64,000 nucleotides of DNA, from NCBI RefSeq assembly GCF_029852145.1, contig NC_079970.1, positions 20,588,331-20,652,330 of the forward strand, given 5' to 3'. The translations under genes and the position numbers were made by a program. The stretch is from Microplitis mediator (taxonomy: Eukaryota; Arthropoda; Insecta; Hymenoptera; Braconidae). Below, piece after piece: positions 1 through 11,900 of this stretch (position 1 is its first letter; each line of letters opens with the position of its first letter). The notes beneath the pieces are model-generated. The model had not been told where the DNA came from, searched no databases, and worked only from the letters and a program-made list of their open reading frames with translations.

Positions 1-3000
1 AAATAATTATTTTAAAATAAACAAATAAATCTCTTTAGTTGGGTATCAGTTTCGTATTAAATGAAGATCAATGATCATTAAAATGGTATAAAAATGTAAT
101 TTAAGTGAGAGTATGGAATAATAGCCACTTGACTATGTATAATATTTAGATGAGTGAAATGAGAATTGGAAATACTGAAATTAAAATAAAATAAAATGAA
201 AATTAAAATGAAATAAAAGTAGAGAAGAGCAGAGGATATCGAACGCAATAAAATAGCGTGCGTGCAGCAGGCGAACGAATTGAGGTGCTTTTATTATCCA
301 GCCGATGAGTAACGATCGAAAGCTGAGGCAATTTACAATATATATATGTATATATAAAAAATAACTTAAATAAAATAATAAAACCAATGAACATACTCGA
401 ATGATAAATTTTAAACAATCAATAAGCTGTCGCAACTGAAAGGATTTTATCGAAAGTCCATATTCAGCGAATCTTAACAACTGAGGACTTTGATACATCT
501 TTACTCGATTCTTCCACAAACAAATATATATATAAATACATATATGAGTATGTAGATGGTAGAGTGTACAGTGGCGAGCGATGAATGGCTCATTTATCCA
601 GCAACAATTGGCAATAGGTGAAAGCACTGCGTAGGATTTTTTTATTTATATTTATAAATGAAATATTTTATTTATTATATTATTCAACCTCCAAAAATAA
701 TTCACACAAGCGTTTTAATTTTTAATTCTTTTGTACTTATGATCTTTAGATAAATCGATGGCTGTCTGACGTTGTCTGATGTGATGATTAGAATTGTTGT
801 TCTTCATGTATTTAAATGATGAAGAATCATGTCCGGTAACAATAATATAATACAAGTTATCCCGGCCTATGGTTCTCTTGTCACAATAATAATAATCATA
901 ACCACAACCATAAACTATAACCATAATCATCATCATGTGCAAATTTAAGTGATGACTCATGATCTCATGATTAAAAGCATGTTTTGTAACATTAGCATCT
1001 CTGTATATTATGTTTATTATAATTATAATTCATAAATCTTCACCACCGAGTACTTGTATTGAGAAACTTTGAGATTATTTTAATTTATATAATTAAATAA
1101 TACAACGTCTATTAACATTTTTTATAGATTCTTGCGCTTCAGAGCTTACATTATATCTTTCAGACTGTCTGATAAATATATATGTATATATAGATGTCTG
1201 TATATATGTATAAAATAACAACGAGCCCTTCTATCGCAACCGTACCAGGGCTGCATTGTCTCATCGCAAGAGAAGACTTTCGTAAGTAAAAGCTTCTTCT
1301 TCTTCTTCTTCATCATAGTTTTCTGTCTCTTACCCTCAAAGTTTCCCCAACATTCACCCTCAATCCCATTCAACTTTTAATTACGACCCCCATTATTCGT
1401 CTAAGATTAGGTGGCCCACGATTTATCCCCTGAGAAAGACGTCACGATTTTTCTTTAAAAAAATCTTTAGCACTAAAATTAATTTATTATGTTCCTTTTT
1501 TTTTTAACCCCAATTTATTAAGTTTATTAAAAATTACATTACTGGATATTTTAATTGGAAATTGAAATTCGCGGTTAAATTTAATGGAGATTGTGGAATA
1601 TAAATTTTTGATTTCGCGCCTCGTTGCGACAAGTTGTGAGAGCATAAATGCGGAAAATCGAAGTCGACAAAGTTATTGGGCGACGTTATATGTATATAGT
1701 ACATATGTAAATCTATGTATATAAATATATACAGATAGATAGGGAGGTAAGAGTGAGCAAGTGTGTATTCCTTTAAATACTAGGATTCAACGGCGAAGAC
1801 GATGTTTTCTCGGTGGTAGACGTGTACGCGGGGATTACAGTTGGGTGCTTTACATCCAGCGGACAAAAAATATTCATGCATTTTGTATGAGAAAAGCGGT
1901 TTTGTCAATACCATGTTGTGATCGAAAATGGCCCCTGGGAGATAGGATTTGAATAAAGTACAGTGGCAAGGGAAAACGCTGAGTAAAGAATATCTTTCTC
2001 TATCCCTTCCCGCGATTTTTTAAACTCATCTACACTCACCCTCCCGGCTACTTGTAACCCACTACAAATAAATTTATAAACATTTAAAACCAATAAAATT
2101 ATAAACGTACCATCGTTTATTGATACAACAAATCAAATTTCAATTCGCATTTCACTCGTACTAAATTTTTTTGAATAAAACATTTTCTGTTCTCAAAAAT
2201 ACACCGGGAATTAATATGACTAAATGTATATAAGATACAAAATATTTTTATTTTTTTAAATTCGTTAAATTTTTTTTTTTTTTTAAATTATTTTTTCTAT
2301 TTACCAAAATCTCCGTATTACTAAACGCGTCTGTAGGATTTTCACACAAGAGAGAATAATAAAATTAAATCTTCAATTACGAATTTTAGTTTGCCTGTAA
2401 TATAATTCGCATTTATCAAAATTAATGAGTAAAGGATTAAAAATATATTATTCATTTATAATCCATTTGTATTACACATAAATCTTCATATATATATATA
2501 GAGTTTTAATTTATCATAAATATTAAATTAACAAATGGGTAAAATTTTTGGGTAAGAACCATTGTGTTGATTAAACATTTGTCGATATGTTATTTTTAAT
2601 TTTGGTATTTCACGAATGTATATGTATTATATTTTTTAGTTGAATTAACGTACCATGGAGATTACATTTTAATCTGTAACCGTTAAATTTATTGGTATTG
2701 TTCTTCACATAAATCATTCGACCGTTCACCGATTAACGATTTCGGGAATTAATTTTCACACTTCATTAACTGGCTACTTTTATTTTTATCGAAAAAATAC
2801 GGGCAGGCTGTCAAAAGTTTATTGTTGTACCGGCAACGAGGTATTTAGTAAAAGTATGGAAGAAGAAAAAGTATCGAAACAAATAAATAAAAAAAGTGTA
2901 GACCGAAAAGAAAGTAGAAGCAACGAGGCGCGACGATGACGACGGCGTCGACGAAGATTGGCGGTGGTTATAATACTCGTACAACAACAACAACAACAAC

Positions 3001-3535
3001 AACAATAATAATAATAATAATAATAACAACGTCAACAGCAACAACAACAACAACGACGACTCACAGTACCTGTACAGAACGTCGTTTGAGTCGTCGTAGT
3101 CGTGCTGGAAACTATTCTCTGCGGGAGCTGCACACGACACCTTGTCGCAGCATTATGGGAATGCTACTTGTGCAAAGGCGCAAGGTAAAGGTGACACCGC
3201 GTGTGACCTTGTTACGCGGCATAAAATGCCACTTCGGTAAAGCGAGAAAATCTGTCAAAGTGCCATGTACATTAGTTAACAATTTTAAATTTTATTTATA
3301 ACTAACGTCGTTTACTATTTCCATAAATAAAAAACAAAAACTGAAAAGTCAAGTACACACTTCAAATACTCATTTTAATAACAATCATTTGTCAAACTGT
3401 CAGTGATGATTTTACTTCTTACATTTAATACTCATTTATTTAATTGAAAATTTTTAAATAAAAATTTTAAAATTATTTATTGAGGTTGACTCAAGTGTCA
3501 AAATTTTAATTTGCATGCCCGTGAGCTCACATTGA
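1..3535. other. AT-rich noncoding DNA
   Basis: No ORF here looks like a conserved protein: the open frames are short, rich in I/Y/L/F, and follow AT-rich sequence. There is a (TTC)6 run at about 1294-1311, several short TA runs (330-355, 525-545, 1175-1215, 1688-1735) and a mixed trinucleotide tract at 2980-3060 listed separately. The stretch 2920-3260 is slightly GC-richer. I see no inverted-repeat element in this part. Confidence 0.6.
2980..3060. repeat. Compound CAA/TAA trinucleotide microsatellite
   Basis: About eight CAA units run into about eight TAA units, then interrupted CAA units, ending in GACGAC. It gives threonine- or leucine-rich open frames on the two strands, which are artefacts of the repeat and not genes. 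Confidence 0.9.
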
Positions 3536-3620
3536 ATTTTTTTTAAATCTACCGCCATTTTTTCATACTACTGTCATGCGAATGTCAGTAGTACTCGGAA
3601 AGTAAAAACAGCCAAAGAAA
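3536..3620 (+). repeat. Direct repeat R, left copy, beside MITE B1
   Basis: The stretch starting AAATCTACCGCCATTTTTTC and running through CATACTACTGTCATGCGAATGTC to GGAAAGTA occurs again at 3926-3988 with only a few differences. The copies flank MITE B1, so the order is R, B1, R. The few bases after this copy (A-rich, ending just before B1) resemble the bases following G1 at 4726-4745, as expected if G1 interrupted the right copy. Confidence 0.8.
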
Positions 3621-3623
3621 AAA

Positions 3624-3921
3624 ATGATCTTAAAGTTAACAGATAATTGACAATTTTTGAATTTTTTTTTCAACAAATCAATAATGAAAAAAAAAAAAAA
3701 AAACTAAAAATATGCACATGTACCCGTACGAAAAAAGTATATGTCCGGGATATATACGGGCAAAATTGAATAAATGTCTCATATATGCGGCATATATTCA
3801 GATTTGCCCGAATATATACGGATATATACTTTTTCCGTGCGGGTAGAAAATTTAAAAAACCATGGGTGCAATTCTTTCAAATATTTTTTTGTTGTTAAAC
3901 GTCGGCTAACTTCAGTATTAT
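3624..3921 (+). mobile_element. MITE family B, copy B1 (interrupted by E1)
   Basis: The ends are ATGATCTTAAAGTTAAC on the left and GGCTAACTTCAGTATTAT on the right, inverted with respect to each other. The same ends occur in four more copies (17.2, 33.9, 46.8 and 47.0 kb), whose consensus terminus is ATGATCCTGAAGTTAGC. Interrupted copies aside, the family is about 200 bp long, with A/T runs inside, and has no coding capacity. This copy is longer because E1 is inserted in its middle. I do not recognise the superfamily. Confidence 0.8.
3723..3843. mobile_element. Small MITE E1 nested in B1
   Basis: A 121-bp insertion with imperfect terminal inverted repeats: CCCGTACGAAAAAAGTATAT on the left and, read on the other strand, CCCGCACGGAAAAAGTATAT on the right (18 of 20 match). 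It is flanked by TA on both sides. Other family B copies read CATGTAGAAAATT straight through this point, so the insertion and its TA target duplication are exact. Confidence 0.88.
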
Positions 3922-3925
3922 TTTT

Positions 3926-3988
3926 TTTTTAAATCTACCGCCATTTTTTCATACTACTGTCACGCGAATGTCGGCAGGACGGAAAGTA
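3926..3988 (+). repeat. Direct repeat R, right copy
   Basis: Second copy of the segment at 3536-3604. It differs at a few bases (for example CACGCG for CATGCG) and is interrupted at its final TA by element G1. Together with the left copy it brackets B1. Confidence 0.8.
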
Positions 3989-4725
3989 CACGGTAAGAAA
4001 TGCATGGCGTTCAACACCATGCTATGGTATGGTCTCAAGACAGATACTAAAATAGTATGTGAAATATTCCAAGACAGTATTGTAACGAGTCCTAGAAGTA
4101 TGGCGTTATTTACTATACTGTATAGTACTGGAGCTATTGTATTGCTCACACGTATGCATAGCAGGCACGGCAAAACAGCATGGCCCTGAGACCCATACTA
4201 CAATGCCACTAGTTTTTCCCGCCATAATTTCTCGCGTATCAATCAATGTATACTATCGTATTACCACCAAAACTATATAGATGTCGTTAGACTAGGTTTA
4301 TTGGCCAGAAGCAATGTGGATACGGCAACGCAGTATGGGCCTGACGGCCATACTGACATTGTGGCGTCCGCGACAACTATCGCCAATGTTACTATTCCCG
4401 CAATGGTTGAATCATCTACAGTAGAGGTACCGTTTTTGGCCAGTTTTGGACACTTTAAAAATTTAAATAAAATAATTTGTAAAAGACGCAATGACAAAAT
4501 AAATTTTTAAAATGTATTCAAAGATACTTTTAACCAGCTATTAAACTAGAAATTTCATTTGATAACTTTTTTATTAATTAAAATAAAGTATCAAATGTCC
4601 AAAAATGCAGTGGCCACAAATGGTACCTCTACCCTATGCATACAATTTTGTAACCGATAAATATCTTCGATACCATACAGTATGGCGTTCACGCCCTATA
4701 TATCCGCAAAATATTTCTTACCGTC
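3989..4725. mobile_element. Non-autonomous DNA transposon G1 (TA target)
   Basis: About 737 bp with inverted ends CACGGTAAGAAAT and ATTTCTTACCGTC, flanked by TA at 3987-3988 and 4726-4727. Just inside the ends are repeated motifs around CCATAC and TATGGCG, such as GATACCATACAGTATGGCG. A second, truncated copy of its right end lies at 30355-30479. The two open frames across it (about 70-75 codons, opposite strands) follow the palindromic sequence and show no known domain. It contains the nested element H1. Confidence 0.8.
4419..4634. mobile_element. MITE H1 nested in G1
   Basis: About 215 bp with inverted ends GTAGAGGTACC and GGTACCTCTACC; the homology continues inward (GGCCAGTTTTGGACA on the left, TGTCCAAAAATGCAGTGG on the right). 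The G fragment at 30.37 kb reads CATCTATGCAT without interruption, while G1 reads CATCTA, then H1, then TATGCAT. The target duplication is therefore TA, or possibly CTA. Confidence 0.87.
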
Positions 4726-4727
4726 TA

Positions 4728-7700
4728 GAAACATTCAAAAAAATATATGTCGTCTTAGATTGATACTGACAGTTTTTGACTCGATATATTTATTACAATA
4801 CATCGGAAAAAATCCCTGATTTGATATTCAATAAAATTCTTTAGAACAGATGTCGGAATTTAATGTAAAAATAATCAGTTGAAATTATCAAGTTTTTTAG
4901 AAGATATTGTGACCACTTACATATGAATTGACCAACCGACTAACGATAATTAGATTATAGAAATTATTTTCTTTATATTAATATCCAATTTATATGACTT
5001 GAGTAATTCTTAGACTTGTTTATCATAATGCCTTCTTTGTATAAATGTGTTGGTCATAATAAATTAGTGTAGCATACAAATTGTATATGGAATTTAATAC
5101 GAGTGAAGCAGGAAAATATTTCTACGTGAGAGTAGAGCACGCTCCGCGTTTGAAGTGTACAAACCTTATATTTAACTTGCGCGTAAAAAAATACTTATTT
5201 TATTATTAGTAAATATAATTTACATTATCGTGATTTAAAATTTTTCTACGTCATTATTGATTAACATTGTTTATATTACGGCAATAAATTATATATAGAC
5301 GTTGATTTTAATAGCTTGTACACTCATATGTATGGTGATATATGAACCTATGTATGTATATGCGCATTGTACATACGGTAATACATATTCATTTTACATA
5401 ATCAGAGTTAAACTAAGCGCATTATTGGTACACGTGTGATAAGTAAAGTTGCCGCTACTTATCAAAGATTTAAATTGTATCCGAAATACAATATTCATCT
5501 TCATTGTTATTGTTTGATAATCTATCCACGTAAATGCTAATTAAATATATTAATATAAACTAAACAACAGCTGAAATTGATTGATAATAAACGTCAAAAT
5601 CGATTATCTCAAAATATGAAAAATGATAAAATTAGACAATAATATATATTTTGTTTTGTTTGTTCTGAATAAGAGAGCAATGAAACTATTAATAAGCCGA
5701 AATTTATTGTGTCTATTTGGTTTTCATCAGTATAAATATAATAATAATTCGCATTTACCGAGGGACTTTTATAACGAGATATTGATGGCAGTGAGTGGGC
5801 GTATGTTCATTTAGTGAGCGGTGGCAAAATATGTATGTGTATATAATAGAACCCACATACATACGCGTAAATTTGAGTAAAGGGGAAGAGGAGAGGAGAG
5901 CAGAAGAGAAAAGAGATGATGATAGAGAGGAGAGTAGTGAAGTGAGGGGAAAAGGTAACGATAATGGCCTAGCAAGTCTTATTCGCCGTCAGAATGAATA
6001 CATTATTAACGAAGACTGGATTATTCGGTTGCTCTTGTACAGCATCTACATACAGCACAGAACCCAGGCGTGTTATACGACTGTTATTACGACGATTATG
6101 AGTACAACTACGTAGATAGTTGCCTACTAGTATATCTTTTGTCAAGTGAATTAATGCCAAGATCGGTATGGGGTTTACAGGCATAATTGAATGATTGCTC
6201 ATACACGCAACTTTTACAGCCCTCTCTTTCTATTTGTTCTTCGTAATTCTTCTCTCTGGCAACTCAATTATGCACTTCCGCAGCAACCGATAATTCCTAC
6301 AGTTTTAATCGCTTGTGCCAACCAACAGCTAAATAAAACTTTAAACAAACTCATACAACTCGCAGCTGCAGTTATCTTCTATGAAAACCCAATACCGACT
6401 ACCGGTTGTATTTAATTTCGCCCTGTGCTCTGTAAGAGGCAATAAGCTTGCTGACGTTTATTGTTGTACGTAAAATATGTTTGATATTTAGTGATTATCT
6501 AGCGTTTACTATTATTTACGTTCGGCGTCGGGTTATAAAGTTTATGCTGAATTACTCGAGTATAAGTATAAAGGGTTAAACGATGCGTTGCATTACGGGT
6601 TCATCATGAGTTTGTATATAACATTATTAGTTGTTGGCTTACTTATCGATGCGCGACGATGGAATGATGGCTAATACACAGCAACTATGATATATTTATA
6701 GGTATATATATATACATAACAGAGGATTTATAACAGCTTCATATTATCTTTGTGCTTTGGTTCATGTTCAAATGTACGCAATCCATGATCATAATCATGA
6801 TGCTGATCATAATCATAATCGAACCCTGTATATAGTAGTTGTTGTCGTTATTGAATGATTAGTCGCGCTCCATGTTCTAAATTGAGTTACGCTACATCGG
6901 AATTATTGCGGTAGTATTAATACCATCGGGATCGTGACCCGACCGGATTCTCTACCACCGAGACACGATTATATGATCGGTAGATGTGATGTATTCTATT
7001 GAGTAGCATCATACAACTTTTATTACAGTCTATACTACGCCATGATAGTGGGCTTATTTTAAACGCTACGTACTATTACTATGGGAAAGATAGTCGTGTC
7101 TTATTCGTTTTATTTAAGTAAGACTGCTGGTTAATACAGAGAAAACATTATTTCCTTAGCGGGTCGTAAAAACCTGAACATTAAAGTTCATAAAACGTCG
7201 CTGCTGCAAGTATTTATAGGTTATATGACAGGCATTGGCAAAATGCCGGATTGCGTTTAGATATACTTATAGTCGAAAGGGTATACTAGGAATTTAAACA
7301 GATGAAGAGAAGAGAAGAGAAAAAAAAGAAGAAGAAGAAGTAGATAGAAATTTTTAATAAATTTTAGTTACTTGTATATATAAGTATACAAGTGTACAAA
7401 AAATTATTTCAACTAGGTAAATTTATCTAAAGAGTACTTTACCTAACTATAAGAAAGTTATTTCGAGTAGCCACAACCGAACGAGTAACATCTGTCGTTA
7501 ATGGCCGCGCTTTAGGGTGCATTTTCGAGTATGTGGTGAATTTTACGATCACTGGGGTTTTAAATTATTTTTCGCTGAGTCATCGGTGCCGTAAATAATT
7601 GATTTCTCGGTATTTTTATATAAATACATTGATAATTGTTGACTCTAATTATCTTTGTAAAATGCACGGTAATTATTTATAATTTAATTATGCTGATGTG

Positions 7701-8061
7701 TGTTTGTTTATGTTAATAATATTGATATGTCGGTAATTCAACAGAGTATGTTTAATTATATTATGTCTAGTGCATTGTTACTGGTTCAATCACACAGTTA
7801 TTGTTCACTAGATATCGACGCAACACAGGTTTGTTCAATGAATAATCGAGTAACTGTATTATGGAATTTTTTTATAAACCGTTTTGTTAAAAGAGAGAGA
7901 GAGAAAGCAATTTTTTTATCCTGAGTACACAACGTTTTTTGATTTTCAAAAAGTTCTCAATTGCCATTAGAATAATTATTGTTCGGTTGTAGTCGACATA
8001 TGGGCATCTCAAAAAAATAAATAAAATATGTCTATCGGTTGACCCTGCGGGCCAGCCCGAG
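4728..8061. other. AT-rich noncoding DNA with purine tract
   Basis: No transposon or gene recognised. A 75-bp almost pure purine tract lies at 5879-5957. A cluster of ATCATAATC-like, partly palindromic repeats lies at about 6781-6822 (TGATCATAATCATGATGCTG), and a GAA-rich run at about 7313-7340. Open frames of up to about 106 codons are low in complexity. The part from 6500 to 7300 is non-repetitive and slightly more balanced in base composition, so it is a candidate for constrained noncoding sequence, but nothing here proves that. Confidence 0.5.
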
Positions 8062-8397
8062 AACTTCCCGCTGTTTTCGAGCTCCTTGAGCTCGAAAACA
8101 TTGTTGTGAATACGTTTTCGAGCTCTTCGAGCTCAAAAATACTTTTGTATGCCATTATTTTCGAAAAAAACCGTTTTTCAGTATTTCTATTTCCCAAGAT
8201 ATCTCGCGAACGAAAAATTTTTTTTTTTCGTAATTCGCAAATATTTTTGAGTTTAATTAGCAAATATTTTTGAGTCAAAATAGCTTCCTAGGACCTCAAA
8301 ACGTCGACATCTAATGGAAACTCGATTTTCGAAAATCGGGGTGAAACTAACAACTTCCCAAATTTTTGAAAATTTACAATTTTCTTAGCGGGAAGTT
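8062..8397. mobile_element. MITE W1 with AACTTCCCGCT ends
   Basis: An 11-bp perfect terminal inverted repeat, AACTTCCCGCT at the left and AGCGGGAAGTT at the right, bounds 336 bp. Inside the left end are two consecutive hairpins: 8073-8099 has 12-bp arms (GTTTTCGAGCTC) around CTT, and about 8114-8139 has similar arms around TTC. The rest is AT-rich with AAATATTTTTGAGT repeated at about 8240 and 8263. No coding capacity. The target duplication is not clear. Confidence 0.7.
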
Positions 8398-8867
8398 AAA
8401 AAATCCCATGTACATGGAGCTATTGAAAAATAATTGGGAAAGTAAAAAATGACGATTGAGAACCATCTAAAAAAAATAAATAAATTTTTTTGATAAATTT
8501 TCCCAGCCCGGGGAGGGGGATCTGTCAGTTAAAATATAAAAATTGATCAATACGATGTGCAGTAAAATATATATTGATAATTTGTATTACACAGCTTTAT
8601 CATAAAATAATTTAAATATAAAAACATTGATTGCTCTTGAATGTCGAAATGGTAAAAAATATAAAACCTGGACGGTATTTTATTGTTGACAGTAGCATTC
8701 AAATCCAACAGGGCTGTTAAATTTATTACTACGTTTATTACTAAATTTTACATAGCTATATACTCTTTACAAGCATCATATTTTTTTTTTCCATATACTA
8801 TTTCTCACATTGACGCCTCAATTATTCTGTCCCCACTAATAAAAATATAAATTTCCCTACTAAAATC

Positions 8868-8905
<38 letters not shown>

Positions 8906-11900
8906 TTCCGAAAATCAAAGGACTAATCTACTGACTTACATATAAAATGGTGGCGATTTGGTATACACATGACAAATAAATAATAAAATAAAATAAAAAT
9001 TGAAAAAATGGTCTGGCGCACGCACATTACATGTAACACAGAGGTTCGTGCAACTCAGTAACAACTTGGTGGTTACTCGTACGTTCATTCGTCCGAACAG
9101 TGTCGAGTCTGCCCACGGGCCAAATGACTGTAGCCGAGTCTCATTTCGCGGACCAAACGCCGCGGGGAGTACAACGATTTAAGGATAACGTTGGACGGCT
9201 CACGTCATAATAAAATTAAATTCCATATCTTGAATCAGGGAACGCGATAGCTACTGCTATGCGCTCAGACCTTTTGTGCCTTGTTGTTGTTGCTGGTTGT
9301 TAAATAAAAAGCAAAACCACTTTATATATACAATAATAAAAATAATGTGTACCCACAAGTAACTCTATTAATTTATTATCATTATTATTATTTTTTTTAA
9401 TGAATAGCTTTGGCTTTGATTCATGTTTTCATAGCTAACGACCAGTAACTAGAGTATTTTACTGCATGTCAGCGTCATTTGGTTTCACTTAAGCAGATAA
9501 ACCCACGTACACACATCTGCGACAAGGTTTATACCAAGTGCAAGATGACGGCGACGATGACGACGATGATGATGAGAATAAGAATGAGGAGAGAAGAGTT
9601 GATCGTCGTCGTCGTCTGCAGTCTCAAGATGACTTGGATAGTCTTAGTCTCAGTCTTGAGGTTACTTGTCAACTCTCAGCTCGTTTGCTACTCACATTTA
9701 GCACGATAATACGGAGGATGCGAGAGTTAAGTATAGTTGAGAAGAGATGTGGATGATGAGAGTCTTATAAAGAGAGTAAGAGAAAAAGAGTATAGTGTAA
9801 AGTGTAAGAGTGTTGTATGGGTTGTTGTATGTAGCACAAAGGTGAGTAGGGACCTGAGAAGAACGAAAAACCAGCGAAATCTGACACTATAATATACAAC
9901 AAGACACATACCAACTGATGGCCGAGTTTCAACGGTGGCGGCGGGAGATATATCCAGCACGATGCCTGGACGGTGTGCAAACGTCCCCTACACGTGTCAA
10001 CATGTCGCTTGACACAGATTTTTCGCCTTGATAGTTGCCGTCGTTGGGACCTGGTGTCAGTGTGTTGGTGTCTTGTGTGTCTGGGACGGGTGAGCAGAGC
10101 AGGAGCCGGGACAAAAATGAAATAGAGCAGGAGGTGGACGGCGAACACAAAGCGACTACCTATAAAACTGGGTAGGAAGGTTCTAAGGTAGGACCTTGGG
10201 TTCTGAGCCAGTGCTACACTGTGAGGCGTGTTTGATCAACCTCTGCTCCAAATCCATGGATATCAAGGCGAACCCTAACTTGTGAGAGACCGAACCCGAA
10301 GTTGAGCCGACCATCAGCAGAGTGTAGAATTAACAGTATAAAGAGTTATATAGATGAGATGATGCTGAGATGATGAGAATAAGAGACTGTGTGATGTTCA
10401 TATATATATATATATACATACATATGATTTGATGTGTTCACGGACGACATCGAACCAAGGAACCAGTTTGTTCGTTTGTTGCCACCCGAGCGAGCACACG
10501 CGTCATTTTTTTATAATATCATCCGGCTGACCAACCACCTTTTACTTATAGATATATAAGTGTATATATATATTTATACCATTTATTTTATTTTTTTATT
10601 ATTTATTGTAATGATCATTATTATTATTATTTTTATTTAGTCTTATCTGTTGAGTTGTACGTCATAAGCCGAGGCGTCGAGGACAACCACTCTATAAATG
10701 TTGCCAGGTACTAAATTCTAATTTTTTTAAAATCCCGCGTTTGAATTATATATATTGCAGTGCTGCGCGGATAATTGAGGATACTGGATCGTATTAAATG
10801 CGCTCGAGATGGTATTAAGAACAGAATTGCTACGGCACCGTGTATGTGCGTTAAAATTTAAGCCTGTGGGGTATAATTATATCACTTTTATTCCTTAAAA
10901 GACTGTATGACAGTTTTATTTATTTGTTTGTCTGATTGTTGGATTAATATACTTTTTATTTAGCTAGCAAATAGACCGAGTAAAGGAAAATTTTTTAACC
11001 TACGTTCCAATGCAATTCACTACGGGGGTCTTTAATTAAGTCGTCTAATTTAAATACCTGCTGGGTTCTTAAATGCACAAAGCAGTTTTTCCGATTCTAC
11101 TGACGTTAATTGTTTTATATAAAATTTTTTATAGTATTATATTTTTATTTTTTTATTTCAAGTACATAAATATACATGACTGTTGTGCAATAAAATTTGA
11201 AATTAATCGCAGAGCTACGGGAGATGATTAATTGAGAGACAGCGTTTGATGTGAGGTTGATAAAAAAATTAAATTAAAGTTTTAAGAGATTGCAAAACGG
11301 CGTTATTGAATTTTTTTTCATTCTCTATAGACTTTGACATAATATTTGACATATTAAATTTTAATTGAATTTTTTATTTCGCGCCAAAGTCAATACACAG
11401 CCATATCATTTGAATTTGAATAAGTTTTTAAATTAAAAAATTTTATCATCAATACCATGAAATTTTAATTAAAACTATTTTTTTTTTTCAATTAAAATCA
11501 ATAAATTTTTTCATCATTTCCCGAAAAATTAATTAAATTTTTTTCCTCGCTATCAATTAACTAAATATATAAAATTTCACAAAAAAAAAAATTATTACTC
11601 AGAACACGTGACTTACCACAAAAAAGAGTAATTGATTTCCAAGCTATATATCTATCGATCAAATGTTATTCCTTCACCTTAGTAGAAACAAAACCTCACT
11701 GCAGACAATATCCAATATATAAAAAATATGTATATATAGATACAAAAATAAATCTAAATATATTTGAATAAAAAACAAGTGATTAAAATTCCAGGTTCGA
11801 AGATGATCTTATGAATAATAAATACCACAATACTCTATTATAATAAACCAATGCATTCACTGCATCTTCAACACACTCTTAAATTACGTCACCGTTGTCA

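Noticed and set aside
6473..6495. Sequence resembling the mature form of miR-190 (ATATGTTTGATATT)
   Set aside because: About 15 bases agree with the mature sequence as I remember it, but the following bases differ and there is no complementary arm nearby to form a hairpin. Likely chance in AT-rich DNA.
10467..10488. TTTGTTCGTTTG, similar to the 5' part of miR-375
   Set aside because: Agreement stops after about 12 bases and no hairpin partner is visible around it.
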